Source: DSYU01 sp963827605 (lineage in GTDB: Bacteria > Chloroflexota > Anaerolineae > Anaerolineales > Anaerolineaceae). From it: DNA of 64,000 nucleotides. A model generated the notes under the pieces. That model was not told where the DNA came from. It saw only the letters and a program-made list of their open reading frames with translations, and did no database searches. Positions within the stretch are counted from its first letter, which is position 1. Each line of letters begins with the position of its first letter. Positions 20,177 to 30,398 of the stretch are shown piece by piece. Where the stretch lies: the NCBI GenBank assembly GCA_963827605.1, contig CAWHBK010000002.1:1364001-1428000 (forward strand), read 5' to 3'. A program made the position numbers and the translations under genes.

Positions 20177-21640
20177 ATGGCTCGCGCATACACCCGGAGG
20201 GCTCGCAGGCGAACTCGCATTGACCGGGTAACGCTCATTATATTGATCGCTTTTCTTGTTGCTGCGTGTAGCACGTCCATTCTGGCTTTTTTTTGGGCTC
20301 GCAGTTATTTCTCCACAAACACGCTTCTACCAGGTACCGCGGAAGCTTTGGCAGCAAAGAAAACCGAAAAAGCAAATTCCGGGAACACCAACCCCAAAAA
20401 TACGGTTCCTGTTCCAGCCGGCCCGCTCAAACGCGCCAATGACCCGCCTCCAGTTGCATGGGACGGCAGCAGCCGGGTTACCTTGCTGTTCATGGGCTTA
20501 GATTATCGCGATTGGACCGAAGACTCGGACATCCCCCGCACCAACTCGATGATCCTGTTCTCGATTGACCCGGCCAGTAAAAGCGCGGGAATGCTCTCCA
20601 TTCCGCGGGACCTGTGGGTGAATGTTCCAGGGGTAGGCAATAACAAAATCAACACCGCCTATCGCTGGGGCGAGATGAATAACCTGCCGGGCGGTGGGCC
20701 AGGCCTGGCTATGAAAACGGTCGAACAGGTGATTGGCGTACCGGTCGACTATTACGCGCTCGTTGATTTCAATGCTTTCGTCCGATTCATTGATGAGCTG
20801 GGCGGTCTGGATATGAAAATCCGCGAGGAGATCGTTATCGATCCCATCGGGCCAGGCAACACCCGCACATTGGAAGCAGGCACCCAGACGCTGACCGGCG
20901 CGGAAGTGCTGGCTTATGCGCGCAACCGCTATGCCGGAAACGATGATTTCGATCGTTCCCAACGCCAGCAAGAAGTCATCCTGGCAATTCGCAAACAGAT
21001 CTTGCAGTTTAACATGCTGCCTACGTTGGTGTCGAAAGCGCCAAGGCTGTACCAGGAAATCTCCTCTGGGATCAACACCAACCTGACCCTGGAACAGCTG
21101 ATCCGGCTGGCCATGTTGGCCGCTCAGATCGACGAAAAGAATATCAAAAGGGATGTGATCGGGCCGCCATTGCAGGTAGAAATCGCTACCAACCCCGATG
21201 ATGGACAATCCATCCTGATCCCAATCCCAGATCAAATCCGGATTGTGCGCGATCGGGTTTTTGTTGCGAGCGCGAGCACAAGTGCGCAGGTTGTCCAAAA
21301 CACCCCGCTGCCGGTACCCCAAAACACCGATTTGGCCAGGTTGGTAAAAGAGGAAAAGGCCACCGTTTTGATTAAAAATGGCACCTCAACCCCGGGTCTG
21401 GCATCCAAGGCGGGTGAAATTTTGAAAGCATTGGGCATCCAGGTAGTTGGCGAGGAAAATGCCGGCCAGCCCTATAGCACAACGACCATTTATCAATACA
21501 CCAAAAAAGAATCTACCCGCATGTTTTTGGTCGAGAAGTTAAACCTGAAAGACAGCCTCCTATTCCATCGCTCCGATACGAACCCTCCCGCGGATATTGT
21601 CATCATCCTTGGGGCGGACTGGGCCGAGCAGCAAAAATAG
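20177..21640 (+). CDS. LytR-CpsA-Psr (LCP) family protein with LytR_C domain
   Basis: 487 residues. LCP enzymes join anionic polymers to peptidoglycan from lipid carriers outside the membrane. A basic N-terminus (RRARRRTR) and one membrane segment (about 17-40) come first. The LCP domain (about 95-260) contains LLFMGLDYR, RTNSMILFSIDP, SIPRDLWVNVPG and NKINTAY, including the arginines that bind the pyrophosphate group. The C-terminal LytR_C domain (about 395-485) reads ATVLIKNGTSTPGLASKAGEIL and IVIILGADW. No clear ribosome binding site; the start is 8 bp after the Trm112-like gene, so coupling is likely. Tail to tail with the MFS gene. Confidence 0.93.
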   Translation: MARAYTRRARRRTRIDRVTLIILIAFLVAACSTSILAFFWARSYFSTNTLLPGTAEALAAKKTEKANSGNTNPKNTVPVPAGPLKRANDPPPVAWDGSSRVTLLFMGLDYRDWTEDSDIPRTNSMILFSIDPASKSAGMLSIPRDLWVNVPGVGNNKINTAYRWGEMNNLPGGGPGLAMKTVEQVIGVPVDYYALVDFNAFVRFIDELGGLDMKIREEIVIDPIGPGNTRTLEAGTQTLTGAEVLAYARNRYAGNDDFDRSQRQQEVILAIRKQILQFNMLPTLVSKAPRLYQEISSGINTNLTLEQLIRLAMLAAQIDEKNIKRDVIGPPLQVEIATNPDDGQSILIPIPDQIRIVRDRVFVASASTSAQVVQNTPLPVPQNTDLARLVKEEKATVLIKNGTSTPGLASKAGEILKALGIQVVGEENAGQPYSTTTIYQYTKKESTRMFLVEKLNLKDSLLFHRSDTNPPADIVIILGADWAEQQK

Positions 21641-21647
21641 CCCGCGT

Positions 21648-22793
21648 TTATTCAGTGCTGCGTACCCGGCTGAGAAGCAGCAGCGCCAGCCCATTTAGCG
21701 CCAGGGCAGCCAGGGCATTGGCGCCAAAACCAGCCGCATACAATCCTGGGCCAAGTAAAGCACCAAACGCCCGGCCGAGGGAGAATGCGGCCATGTTTGC
21801 CGCCATTAAGGTTGCGCGCGCCTGGGGCAGCACCTCGGTCATCAATGGAATATAGCTAACCAGGGTGAATTCAAAACCCAGATAGAACACGAATAGCCCA
21901 GCCAGCGCGCTCCATAAGTTTCCTGCCAGCAGCGGCAGCGCCAGCGCCGCCAGACTGGTAACGATGACGCCAATCCGCACCGCCCGCTTTTTGCCAATCC
22001 GATCTACCAGGGCAGCCGTGGCAAATTCGCCGCTTAACTCCGCCAGCCCGATGACGGTGGCTGCCAGGCCCAACGCGGCAATCTGGATATGGAAGGTGTC
22101 CCCCATCCATACGCCAAATACGAGGTTGACCATTTCATTCGCCATGGTAATCGTCAGGCTGAACGCCAATGCGATGAGCGCGGCGGGATTAATAAGCACC
22201 TGCCCCAGGCTGTGCCAGATGGCGGTTGGGCGCGCTTCGGAATTGGGGCGGTCAAATGGCACCCACCAGGCGACCAGAATAAATGCAGCCAGCCCAAGAC
22301 CCAACAGCAGCCAGAAGGGAGCTGCCCAGCCCAGGCGCGCGATCATCAAACCCGCCAGGGGCACCAGAAGGATAAAACTCAGCGACCAGCTCATTTCCGT
22401 CACGGCTAAGAACCGCCCCCGCCGCTGATAGGGCACCCGGTCGCCAAGGAAGGCCTGCATGGCTGGCAAGAAGACCTGGTTTCCCAGGTTCGCCAGGACC
22501 AGCGCGAGAAAAAAAGCAGGGAACGTGGGCCAGGCAGCCACTACCCCGACCCCCAGGCAGAACAGTCCCAGGCCAAGCAGCATGCCCACCTTTCGCCCAT
22601 AGCGGTCGGTGACCGGGGCCAGCAGCGGGCCCAACGCGCCAACCAGCGAGCGCCCGGTCAGGGGGAGCGCGGCGATCTCCAATGGAATGCCCATCCCAAA
22701 GGCAAACGCGCGCAGAAACGGGTAAATCATGCGGTAGGCAGCGTTAATCGCCATCCGCGCGGCAACAAAGAGGATGACCAGCCGTGGTTCCAT
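21648..22793 (-). CDS. MFS transporter
   Basis: 381 residues with about twelve hydrophobic segments. The loop between helices 2 and 3 has APVTDRYGRKVGML, the typical major-facilitator motif, and the second half repeats it as ALVDRIGKKRAVRIG. Substrate unknown. It stands 12 bp downstream of the CcmC-like gene on the same strand, so the two are probably one operon. Confidence 0.9.
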   Translation of the reverse strand: MEPRLVILFVAARMAINAAYRMIYPFLRAFAFGMGIPLEIAALPLTGRSLVGALGPLLAPVTDRYGRKVGMLLGLGLFCLGVGVVAAWPTFPAFFLALVLANLGNQVFLPAMQAFLGDRVPYQRRGRFLAVTEMSWSLSFILLVPLAGLMIARLGWAAPFWLLLGLGLAAFILVAWWVPFDRPNSEARPTAIWHSLGQVLINPAALIALAFSLTITMANEMVNLVFGVWMGDTFHIQIAALGLAATVIGLAELSGEFATAALVDRIGKKRAVRIGVIVTSLAALALPLLAGNLWSALAGLFVFYLGFEFTLVSYIPLMTEVLPQARATLMAANMAAFSLGRAFGALLGPGLYAAGFGANALAALALNGLALLLLSRVRSTE

Positions 22794-22805
22794 ACCGCTG
22801 GAGTC

Positions 22806-23483
22806 CTAATGCCGCCGGCGAGCCTCAAGGTTGTAAAGGAGGCGCGCCAGCAGAGCGCCAAAAACAACCGAGAGCGCCAGCAGCGCGGCAAAAAATATTT
22901 GAATCTTTACCGCATTGGATTGCAAAATAGGTGAATCGGGGTGCAGAACGTTTTGAATGCTGCCCAGGAACCACCATAAAGCCACGCCAAATACCAGGTT
23001 TGCGGCTGAGGTCAGACGGGGATCCTCGACCAGGGCAAGACCAATTTGCAGGAGCAAGCCCGCAATGCCAAACATGAGCGGGACCCGCCAGCGGGGCTCA
23101 TCCCAGAAAATGCCGCCCCAGTTCACCTGCTGCAAATACAGCGATAAGGGCAGATAGGTGAGCCAGAAAACCATGCCAGTCCGGCCGAAGGCGAGGGAAT
23201 AGCGCTGCCAGATCGCGCTGCCCCGGAACAGTCCAAGCAGCCCGGTCAGCGCGGCAGCGCCAAAAGCAACTTTGCCTGCCCATACCCAGGCCCCGTGGAA
23301 ATAGACCAACCGTGCCCGCTCACCCAGCGTACGCTCCAGCGGGGCGAACCAGGTAACCAGCGCGATTGCCAGCCCGACTGCCAGCAGGCCCATGAAAAGC
23401 CGGACGAAAGAGCTGCCCGTTGTTATCCAAATACCCCGCTCGGCAGGGGGTGTTTCGGTAGATAAGGATGGATTTGAAGGCAT
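22806..23483 (-). CDS. CcmC/CcsA-like cytochrome c biogenesis membrane protein
   Basis: About 225 residues and six membrane segments. Recognisable heme-handling features: a first histidine in LVYFHGAWVW (CcmC has YFHVP.AW), a tryptophan-rich loop VNWGGIFWDEPRW (CcmC: WGTWWTWDAR), and a second histidine in NVLHPDSPI (CcmC: LHQGSSI). The WWD motif is degenerate, so heme export itself is uncertain. I start at the ATG 23483 (MPSNPSL); a longer reading to 23552 lacks support. No other ccm genes are near. Confidence 0.7.
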   Translation of the reverse strand: MPSNPSLSTETPPAERGIWITTGSSFVRLFMGLLAVGLAIALVTWFAPLERTLGERARLVYFHGAWVWAGKVAFGAAALTGLLGLFRGSAIWQRYSLAFGRTGMVFWLTYLPLSLYLQQVNWGGIFWDEPRWRVPLMFGIAGLLLQIGLALVEDPRLTSAANLVFGVALWWFLGSIQNVLHPDSPILQSNAVKIQIFFAALLALSVVFGALLARLLYNLEARRRH

Positions 23484-23594
23484 GAGGCATTCTACCAGAA
23501 ATGTCCGCAAATACCAGCCTGCCGTGAAACGGACAGGAGCGGCAAAGCCCAAGAATCAACTGTCACCAAACGGGCGAAAGAAGCACTCGGCAGC

Positions 23595-23700
23595 CATAAA
23601 AGCCGAAGTGCAATTCTGCGCCTATGGAAAGGACCTGCTTCACCAGCAGGCCCTTATACCAGTGCATGTGGGGAACGGCGTGTCCCTCACCGTTGATGTA
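23595..23700. repeat. Structured repeat element, copy 1
   Basis: About 100 nt, shared with 32395-32497 and with no gene. It contains a hairpin CCTGCT/AGCAGG extended by GG(A/G) and (C/T)CC, then ATACCAGT, then a second foldable block around GGGGAACGGCGTGTCCCTCAC. On the minus strand the one stem difference becomes a G-U pair, whereas on the plus strand it is A-C. That favours a minus-strand RNA. A plus-strand terminator follows at 23705, however, so the strand is open. Confidence 0.5.
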
Positions 23701-23704
23701 ACGC

Positions 23705-23738
23705 AACCAGCCCGTTCGAACGGGCTGGTTGTTTTCTT
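23705..23738 (+). terminator. Terminator hairpin next to the repeat element
   Basis: A perfect 26-nt palindrome whose arms are AACCAGCCCGTTC and GAACGGGCTGGTT (23705-23730), followed by GTTTTCTT on the plus strand. Both flanking genes are on the minus strand, so a plus-strand transcript ending here is not explained by them. Confidence 0.6.
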
Positions 23739-23816
23739 CGAAGGAAGGTCTGTTCAATTCGCAGGCATTCCATATATAGGCTCTGAACCAGCCATCAAAA
23801 AACCTGGCTGACCAGA

Positions 23817-25166
23817 TTATGGGATGTTGATGCGCTGACCGGTGAAGATCAGGTTTGGATTACTGATCTGCGGGTTGGCGCCGGTCACCGCGCTGAGCGT
23901 GGTGTTGAACTGCCGGGCGATCGCTGCCAGTGTATCACCGCGATTGGCGATATAAACCACCTGCCCGTTCGACAGTGTAATCGTGGCGCCCGGCAAATAT
24001 ATCACCTGACCTACCGAGATCGAATTTCTGTTGGTGATCTCCGGGTTGGCGCGCAGCAGGACATTCACCGTGGTTTGGAAGCGTTGCGCGATGCTGAACA
24101 AGGTATCGCCTTTTTGCACCGTGTAGCTTTTGGTGCCGGTAACCGGTATCGTTGACGTGGCAGGGATGGTCACCTTCAGGGTGAAGGCTTGCGCCTGTCC
24201 GGCAGATTTCAGGACCAGGATGTAGTCCTGCGTGCTGGGAAGGACACCGGAGAAGGCGGTTCCTTCGCCCATTCCGCTCCGCAGAACGCTGCCGTCTACG
24301 CCGTAAATGACCAGTTGCAGCCTATCTTGCGGGGTCGCGGTCACATTCAGGGTCTGGCCTTTGGCTGCGCGCAATATGAAATACTGGGCGAGGTTGGCGG
24401 GGACCGTGCCGGCGAGGGTAGCTGAGGTGCCACCGGCGGCAAAGCGAATGCGCACCGGGATATCCACGCTCAGGCTGTAATCCGTTGCGCTGCCGCCAGA
24501 GGCCAGCACCAGGATGGTATCCTGCGTTTTGGGCAGGACACCGCGGAAGGTAAGGTTGCTGCTGGCACTCTTGATCGTACTGCCATCCGCTCCGAAAATT
24601 GCCAGGGTGAGTCCCGCTGGCGCGCTGAGCGTTACTTCCAGGGTTTGGTCGGCACTGGCTCCCAACAGGTAATAATGCTTACTGTTGGCTTCCAGGTGAC
24701 CTTGAAGGCTGGCAGCAGTCCCGCCGGTGGCAAACTGGATGCGCGCCGGGATATTCAACACCTGTCCGGCGGTGATGGTGCTGCCCAGATTCGGGTTCGC
24801 TTCGCGAAGTTCCGCAACGCTGAAATGGAAGCGCTGGCCGATACTGAATAGTGTATCGCCTTGTTGAACGGTATATACGCCTGGTTGGCTGCCGGTCACC
24901 GGGATGGTGGACGAAGGGATATTGAGGATTTGACCAGGGAAGATCCGGCTCGGGTTGGTAATGGTGGGGTTCGCCTTAAGCAGATCGCTGTAGCTCACGC
25001 CGCAGGTCCTGGCGATTTTCGTAAGGTAATCACTGCGCTGGACGGTATAGGTCGTTCCACAACTCGATTGTGCTGCAGCGGACGATGGGAGTCCCAAGGT
25101 CGCCAGGAGGAAAGCGCCGGCAGCCAGGAATCCCAAAATTTTTTCGTAAGAGAGAGGGCTTTTCAT
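23817..25166 (-). CDS. Secreted LysM-repeat protein
   Basis: 449 residues. A signal peptide (hydrophobic 11-27, ending SAAAQ) directs it outside. Four LysM modules bind peptidoglycan-type glycans: about 38-86 (TYTVQRSDYLTKIARTCG), 97-141 (VYTVQQGDTLFSIGQRF), about 345-390 (SYTVQKGDTLFSIAQRF) and 400-449 (VYIANRGDTLAAIARQF). Between the pairs lie two copies of a beta-rich repeat of about 95 residues (RIQFATGGTAASLQG... and RIRFAAGGTSATLAG...), similar to PPC-type domains. The two cysteines of module 1 may form a disulfide. AAGGAG precedes the ATG. No catalytic domain is seen. Confidence 0.9.
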   Translation of the reverse strand: MKSPLSYEKILGFLAAGAFLLATLGLPSSAAAQSSCGTTYTVQRSDYLTKIARTCGVSYSDLLKANPTITNPSRIFPGQILNIPSSTIPVTGSQPGVYTVQQGDTLFSIGQRFHFSVAELREANPNLGSTITAGQVLNIPARIQFATGGTAASLQGHLEANSKHYYLLGASADQTLEVTLSAPAGLTLAIFGADGSTIKSASSNLTFRGVLPKTQDTILVLASGGSATDYSLSVDIPVRIRFAAGGTSATLAGTVPANLAQYFILRAAKGQTLNVTATPQDRLQLVIYGVDGSVLRSGMGEGTAFSGVLPSTQDYILVLKSAGQAQAFTLKVTIPATSTIPVTGTKSYTVQKGDTLFSIAQRFQTTVNVLLRANPEITNRNSISVGQVIYLPGATITLSNGQVVYIANRGDTLAAIARQFNTTLSAVTGANPQISNPNLIFTGQRINIP

Positions 25167-25320
25167 CGTATTTCTCCTTACGAATTAGGACGCTATACCT
25201 CTGAATTTAGTTCCATTGGATCATGCTGCTTTTCGATGGCCGAGAGCGCATTTGATCTTCCCCTGTTGTCATACCGCTCCATTCGCTGATTCGACGGAGC
25301 ACCATGTTCCGGGCTGCCTT

Positions 25321-26320
25321 TTATAGAATCGGGAGATTGTCCTGGACCTCGGCGAAGTGGCAGGCGACGAAATGACCGGGGGTTAATTCGCGCAGCGCGG
25401 GCTGACTTTCTGCGCATACAGGCTGGGCGATTGGACAGCGCGTGTGGAAGCGGCAGCCCGAGGGCGGGTTGACCGGGGAAGGAATTTCGCCCTTCAGGAT
25501 GATCCGCTGCCGCTTCTCCTCGACAAACGGGTCGGGGATGGTGACGGCAGAGAGCAGGGCCCGGGTATAGGGATGCAGCGGGTTGTGGTAGAACTCGTTG
25601 CGGTCGGCCAGTTCAACGATCACTCCCAGGTACATCACCGCCACCCGGTCGCAGATGTGGCGCACCATCGATAGATCGTGGGCGATAAATAGATAGGTCA
25701 GGTTGAACTGCTTCTGCAGCTCCACCAGCAGGTTGACGATCTGCGCCTGGATCGACACATCCAGCGCCGAGATCGGCTCATCGCACACGATCAATTCAGG
25801 CTGGAGCGCCAGCGCGCGGGCGATGCCAATGCGCTGGCGCTGCCCGCCGGAAAACTCGTGCGGGTAGCGGTTGATATAGGCCGGGTTCAGGTTCACCAGC
25901 TCGAGCAGCTCGGCCACCCGTTCATCGATCTCCTGCTGCGGTTATTCGCTTCGTGGTAGACCAGCAGCGGGTCGCTGATGATCTCGCCCACGGTCATGCG
26001 CGGGTTCAGGCTGGCATAGGGGTCCTGAAAGATCATCTGCATCCGGCGGCGGATCTTGCGCAGCTTCATCCGGAGCCAGGTGGACCAGGTCGACTCCCGT
26101 CGAAAGTCACCGAACCGGAAGTCGGGCGGTAGAGCTGCAAAATCGTGCGCCCGGTGGTCGATTTTCCACAGCCCGATTCTCCCACCAGGCCCAGGGTTTC
26201 GCCTTTGATACAGGTTAAAAGAAATGCCATCCACGGCATGGACCACGTTTGTCTTGCGCCGGAAAAAGGCCGCTGTCGTCGGACACTGGGAAATGCTTTG
26301 ACCAGGTTTTCAACCTGCAT
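25321..26320 (-). CDS. oppF: Oligopeptide ABC transporter ATP-binding protein, frameshifted
   Basis: ATPase subunit of a dipeptide/oligopeptide importer, about 330 residues after correction. ATG 26320 overlaps the end of oppD in ATGCAGGTTGA, suggesting translational coupling. In order: MQVENLVKAFP, Walker A GESGCGKST, Q loop QDPYASLNPR, signature SGGQRQR, Walker B LIVCDEP, H loop AHDLSM, then the OppF-type C-terminal cysteine cluster (CRFHTRCPIAQPVC). The frame changes near 26250, 26220, 26090 and 25905 while motifs remain intact; I read these as sequence errors. Confidence 0.88.
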
Positions 26321-27340
26321 CAGGACTTCTGCCTGGGGTGCTCATGGCTGTGCGCTCCTGCAGTTTGGGTTTCACCCAACAGGCCACCCGGTGGCCCGGG
26401 GCTATCTCTTCCAAGCGGCGGGTTCGCATGCCGGCATTTTTCTACTGCATAGCGTGCAGCGTGGGGCAAAGGGGCAGTAATCTGGTTTTTCACGCAAGCA
26501 CCGGCGGCAAGCCTTCGATCGAAACCAGCGGCTCGCGCTGGTCGAGATCCAACCGCGGCAGGCTGCCCAACAGGCCCAGCGTGTAAGGGTGCTGAGGATT
26601 GCGGTACAGCTCTTTGACCGGGGCTTCTTCGATGAAATAACCGCCGTACATCACGATCACCCGGTGGGCCAGGTCGGCGATGATCCCCAGGTCGTGCGTG
26701 ATCCAGATAATCGCCATGCCCAACTCGTCGCGCAGGTTCTTCACCAGGTCGACGATCTGCGCCTGGATGGTCACATCCAGCGCCGTGGTCGGCTCATCGG
26801 CGATCAGGATCTTGCGGTTTGCAGGTCAGCGCCATGGCGATCATCGCCCGCTGGCGCATCCCGCCTGAAAACTGGTGCGGGTAATCGTTCAGGCGGTCTT
26901 TGGCCTTGGGGATGCCAACCATATCCAGCAGTTCCGCGGCGCGCTTGCAGCGCCTGGCTGTGATCCATGCCCAGGTGAATCTCGATCGGTCTCGGTGATC
27001 TGCCGCCCAATGGTCAGCACCGGGTTGAAGGAGGTCATCGGGTCCTGAAAGACCATGCTGATCTGCGCCCCGCGGATTTTTCGATTTGCACTTCGCTCAT
27101 CTTCAGCAGATCCTGCCCCTGAAACAGCGCTGTTCCGGCGGCGATCTTTCCGGGCGGGGTTGGGATCAGGCGCAGCACCGAAAGCATGGTCACGCTTTTT
27201 CCGCAGCCGCTTTCGCCGACCAGCCCGATCGTTTCGCCGTTGGCCACGCTGAACGACACGCCATTGATCGCGTGAACGGTCCCATCTGGGGTGATAAATT
27301 GGGTTTCCAGTCCCTGTACATCCAATAAAACATTTTCCAT
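26310..27340 (-). CDS. oppD: Oligopeptide ABC transporter ATP-binding protein, frameshifted
   Basis: The second ATPase of the importer. N-terminal MENVLLDVQGLETQF, Walker A GESGCGKSV (about 27215), then after a frame change near 27080 the Q-loop segment VFQDPMTSFNPVL. Further frame changes near 26990, 26940 and 26820 precede IQAQIVDLVKNLRDELGMAIIWITHDLG and the OppD tail EKPDYCPFAPRC, YAVEKCRHANPPL and EEIAPGHRVACWV, which are split over three frames (26490-26345). I end it at TGA 26312-26310, overlapping oppF. About 340 residues, normal for OppD. Confidence 0.86.
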
Positions 27341-27430
27341 ATCAGCCCGCTATTCTACGTAGGTTTTGACTGGGCAACCATCCAGCGCCGGTTCTCGCTC
27401 AAATGATCATTCCGGGTTTTCATCTTGAAA

Positions 27431-27485
27431 CAAAACGGTGGCGCACAGAGGGTTGGCAGGCCTCGCCTCCGGCGCCACCGTTTTG
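27431..27485 (-). terminator. Hairpin between oppA and oppD
   Basis: A 14-bp stem CAAAACGGTGGCGC with GCGCCACCGTTTTG, loop about 27 nt, followed on the minus strand by a short T-rich run. Inside the operon it would reduce transcription of the ATPase genes relative to the binding protein, or protect the oppA mRNA end. Confidence 0.55.
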
Positions 27486-27515
27486 TATCTCAGGTCTGGC
27501 TAGCTTTCATGCTGC

Positions 27516-29382
27516 TCACTTACGGGTTGCCGGCACATCTTGGAAACGTAGAACGTGTACATCAGCATGCCGATCGATTCGGTACTGGGCCAGTGCCAGG
27601 CAGCCACGCCAGTCTTGTCTGGTTCCAGCTCGGAGCCCTTCATGTAGGGTCTTGTAGATATTGCCAGGGGTGGCGTGGTAGATAAAGATCGCGCCTACGT
27701 CTTCTACCAGGATCTTCTCTGCATCCTTGAACTTCTGGTCGCGCTTGGCGGCATCGCCGACCAGCGAGGAGGCTTCGGTCACCAGTCTTGTCGAACTGCG
27801 GCATTCTTCCAGGCATGGCGGCCAGTCGAAGTCCAGATGCCCAGCATGTTGGACGGATCGAGGTAGTCGAAGCCGTAGGAGAGGAAGTAGAACGGCAGCT
27901 TGTGGGCGTTGAGCGTATCCATGAACAGCTTGGTTTCTTTGTTGGACACCTCAACGTCGATCCCCAGGTTTTCCTTGAGCATGGCAGCGATCGCCGCGGC
28001 GACGGCCTTGTTCAGATCCGATTTCATTGCGCAGCCACAGTTCAATGCTTCGGGAAGCCCTTGCCGTCCGGGATAGCCGGCATCGGCCAGCAGCTTCTTC
28101 GCCGCGGCGACGTCAAACTTGTTCACATCCTCGTTCTTCAACTCGTCGGCGTTCGATGCCGGGAAGCCGGGCATCAGGAAGGAATAGGCCGCGATGCCCT
28201 GGCGCTTGACCACATTCGTGATGATGCTGTCGCGGTCGATGGCCTTGGCAAACGCCTGGCGCACCTTGATATCATTGAAAGGTTTTTCGTAGGTGTTGAA
28301 ACCCAGGTAGTAGGTGCGGAAATCGCCGTAACCGGGATGGTATTCCGCGTTGAGCTGCGGGTCGCTGGAGATCAGGTCGATGTCCGCCGGGGTGAAGGTC
28401 TCCGCCATATCAATTTCATCGTTCTGGTAGGCGCGGAACTCGTTCGTATTATCGCTGAAGGTGAATTCGATGCCGCTCAATAAAGGGCTTGACCTTGCCG
28501 GTGTAGTTCTTGTTGGGACCAAAGGTCATGCTGCTTGCCTTTGGTCCATTCGGTCAGAATGTACGGGGTGGAGGAAACGGAGGTTTCAGGCGTGTTGTTG
28601 TAATATTCGCCGTTTTTTTCGAACGCGACCTTGCTCAACGGGCGGATATAGAGCGCCTTGGACGGGAAGTAAGGGGATGCGGCCGTGGTGATGAACTGAA
28701 CGGTGTAGTCATCCACCTTCTTCACGCCAATTTCAGAGGTGGGCACCTTGCCGGCGACAGCCTCGTCAAAATTGACAATATCGCTCCAGAACCAGGCGAA
28801 GTCCCAGGCGTGCTTGGGATCGGCCTGATATTGGAAGGTAAAGACAACATCATCCGCGTTCACCGGGTTGCCATCGCTCCACTTCAGATTTGGATCCATG
28901 TTGAAGGTCCAGGTCTTGCCGTCCGGTGTGACTTCCCAGCTCAGCGCGCCTGCGGGCAGGATCTCGAAGTTCTTGTTGAGCCGGACGAAGGGCGTGGTTA
29001 GAACATCGCTGTAGGAATTTACCGAGCGCTTGTAAACGCTCACCGCGAAATCGGTGGTGATCCCTTCTGGCCCCATCAGGCGCAGCAACTGCTGATCGAG
29101 CGGGGCGGCATCCGCGGGCAGAGTCACGCCAAAGGCATTGACCACTGCACTGGGGGCCGAGGTTTCGGTAGGCTTCGTCTCAGTGGTAGGTGCGGTGGTT
29201 GCTGTGGCTTCTTGCTTCTGGATGGGGATGGGGGTATAGGTCGGGGGAACCGGCATGGCGGTGTTGGTGGCTGCCGGCGCGGGTAGTGCGGTGGCTGCCG
29301 GTGCGCAGGCTGACAGGATCGTTGTCAGGATCATCGAAAAGGTTAGAAATATCCATAGTTTGGATTTCGATCGGGTAAACAT
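27516..29382 (-). CDS. oppA: Peptide ABC transporter substrate-binding lipoprotein, frameshifted
   Basis: Family 5 (SBP_bac_5) extracellular binding protein, about 620 residues. ATG 29382 has GAGGAG upstream. It starts with a basic N-terminus, a hydrophobic segment and a lipobox LSAC, then a Thr/Pro-rich linker (about residues 25-85). The family segment GALSWEVTPDGKTWTFNMDPNLKWSDGNPVNADDVVFTF is present. Frame changes occur near 28500, 28040, 27790 and 27640; continuity is clear from DIDLISSDPQLNAEY, VRQAFAKAIDRDSI and the C-terminal AAKRDQKFKDAEKILVED. The ligand cannot be told. Confidence 0.87.
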
Positions 29383-29502
29383 TTCTTCACTCCTCATTGA
29401 TAACGAGCGCGAACGGATTATGAACAGCGGCCTGGCCAGAGCCTGGGTAGATATGAGCGAACGCGAGCCTGGTTTCCTCCATGTGAAACAGTACCTCTTC
29501 CC

Positions 29503-30395
29503 CTACTGGTTATACATGGTTGGATCGAGCGCATCTCGCAGACCATCCCCCACAAAATTGAAGCTGAGCATTGCCAGGGCAATGGTTAGGGTGGGGAATA
29601 TCCCCAGGTACCAGTAAACGCGGATATACCCCAGGCTATCGCTGACCATTTTGCCCCAGCTGGGGATGGGGTCATTGATGCCCACCCCCAGGAAGCTGAG
29701 CCCTGCCTCGGCGAAAATGGCATTGGGAATTCCCAGAGCAAGCATGATGATCAGGGGTGGCAGCGCGTGCGGCAGCAGGTGGCGGAGGATCACACGCCAG
29801 TCATCGGCACCGTACGAGCGCGCGGCCATCGACAAACTCACGCTCGCGCAGCGCGATAAACTGACCGCGCGTCAGGCGGCACACTTCGATCCAGCTGGTG
29901 ATGCCAATGGCCAGGATTACGTTGCGCGACCCCGGTGCCCAGGATGCTCATCAGGAAGATGGCGAACAAAAAGTTAGGGAAGGCGGTCATCACTTCGAGA
30001 ATGCGGGTGATGACGAAATCTATCCACCCGCCGCGCAGCCCGGCCAACGCCCCCAGCGGCAGGCCGATCGCAAAGGCAATAAGCTGAACGGAAAATCCCA
30101 CCAGCAGCGATGTCCGCGCCCCGTAAATGATCAGGCTGAGCACATCCCGTCCGATCGCGTCTGTCCCAAAAGGATGCGCGGCGCTGGGAAACTGCAGGTT
30201 GGCGCCCAGATCAGCCTTGTAATAAGCGTATGGGGTCAAAACATCCGCGAAAATCGCCATGATAAAGAAAACAGCGACGACAACCAACCCGGCGATTGCC
30301 AGGCGGTTCTTTTTGAAGGAGCGGACGGCATCTTGCCACAAGGTGCGCTTTTGGGACAGAATGGCCTCAGCGCTGATCAGGGTTGGAGCCGTCAT
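29503..30395 (-). CDS. oppC: Peptide ABC transporter permease, frameshifted
   Basis: Inner-membrane permease of the importer. The N-terminal cytoplasmic stretch and first membrane segment (RLAIAGLVVVAVFFIMAIFADVL) and the periplasmic HPFGTDAIGRDVLSLIIYGARTSLLVG are standard for OppC. The frame changes near 29930 and 29840. The coupling loop AARSYGADDWRVILRHLLPHALPPL and C-terminal FNFVGDGLRDALDP follow. About 297 residues. It starts 3 bp after the oppB stop. Confidence 0.9.
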
Positions 30396-30398
30396 GGA

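Noticed and set aside
23563..23811. Open readings on both strands between the LysM and CcmC-like genes
   Set aside because: They cover the repeat element and terminator; the two repeat copies do not keep a common reading frame.
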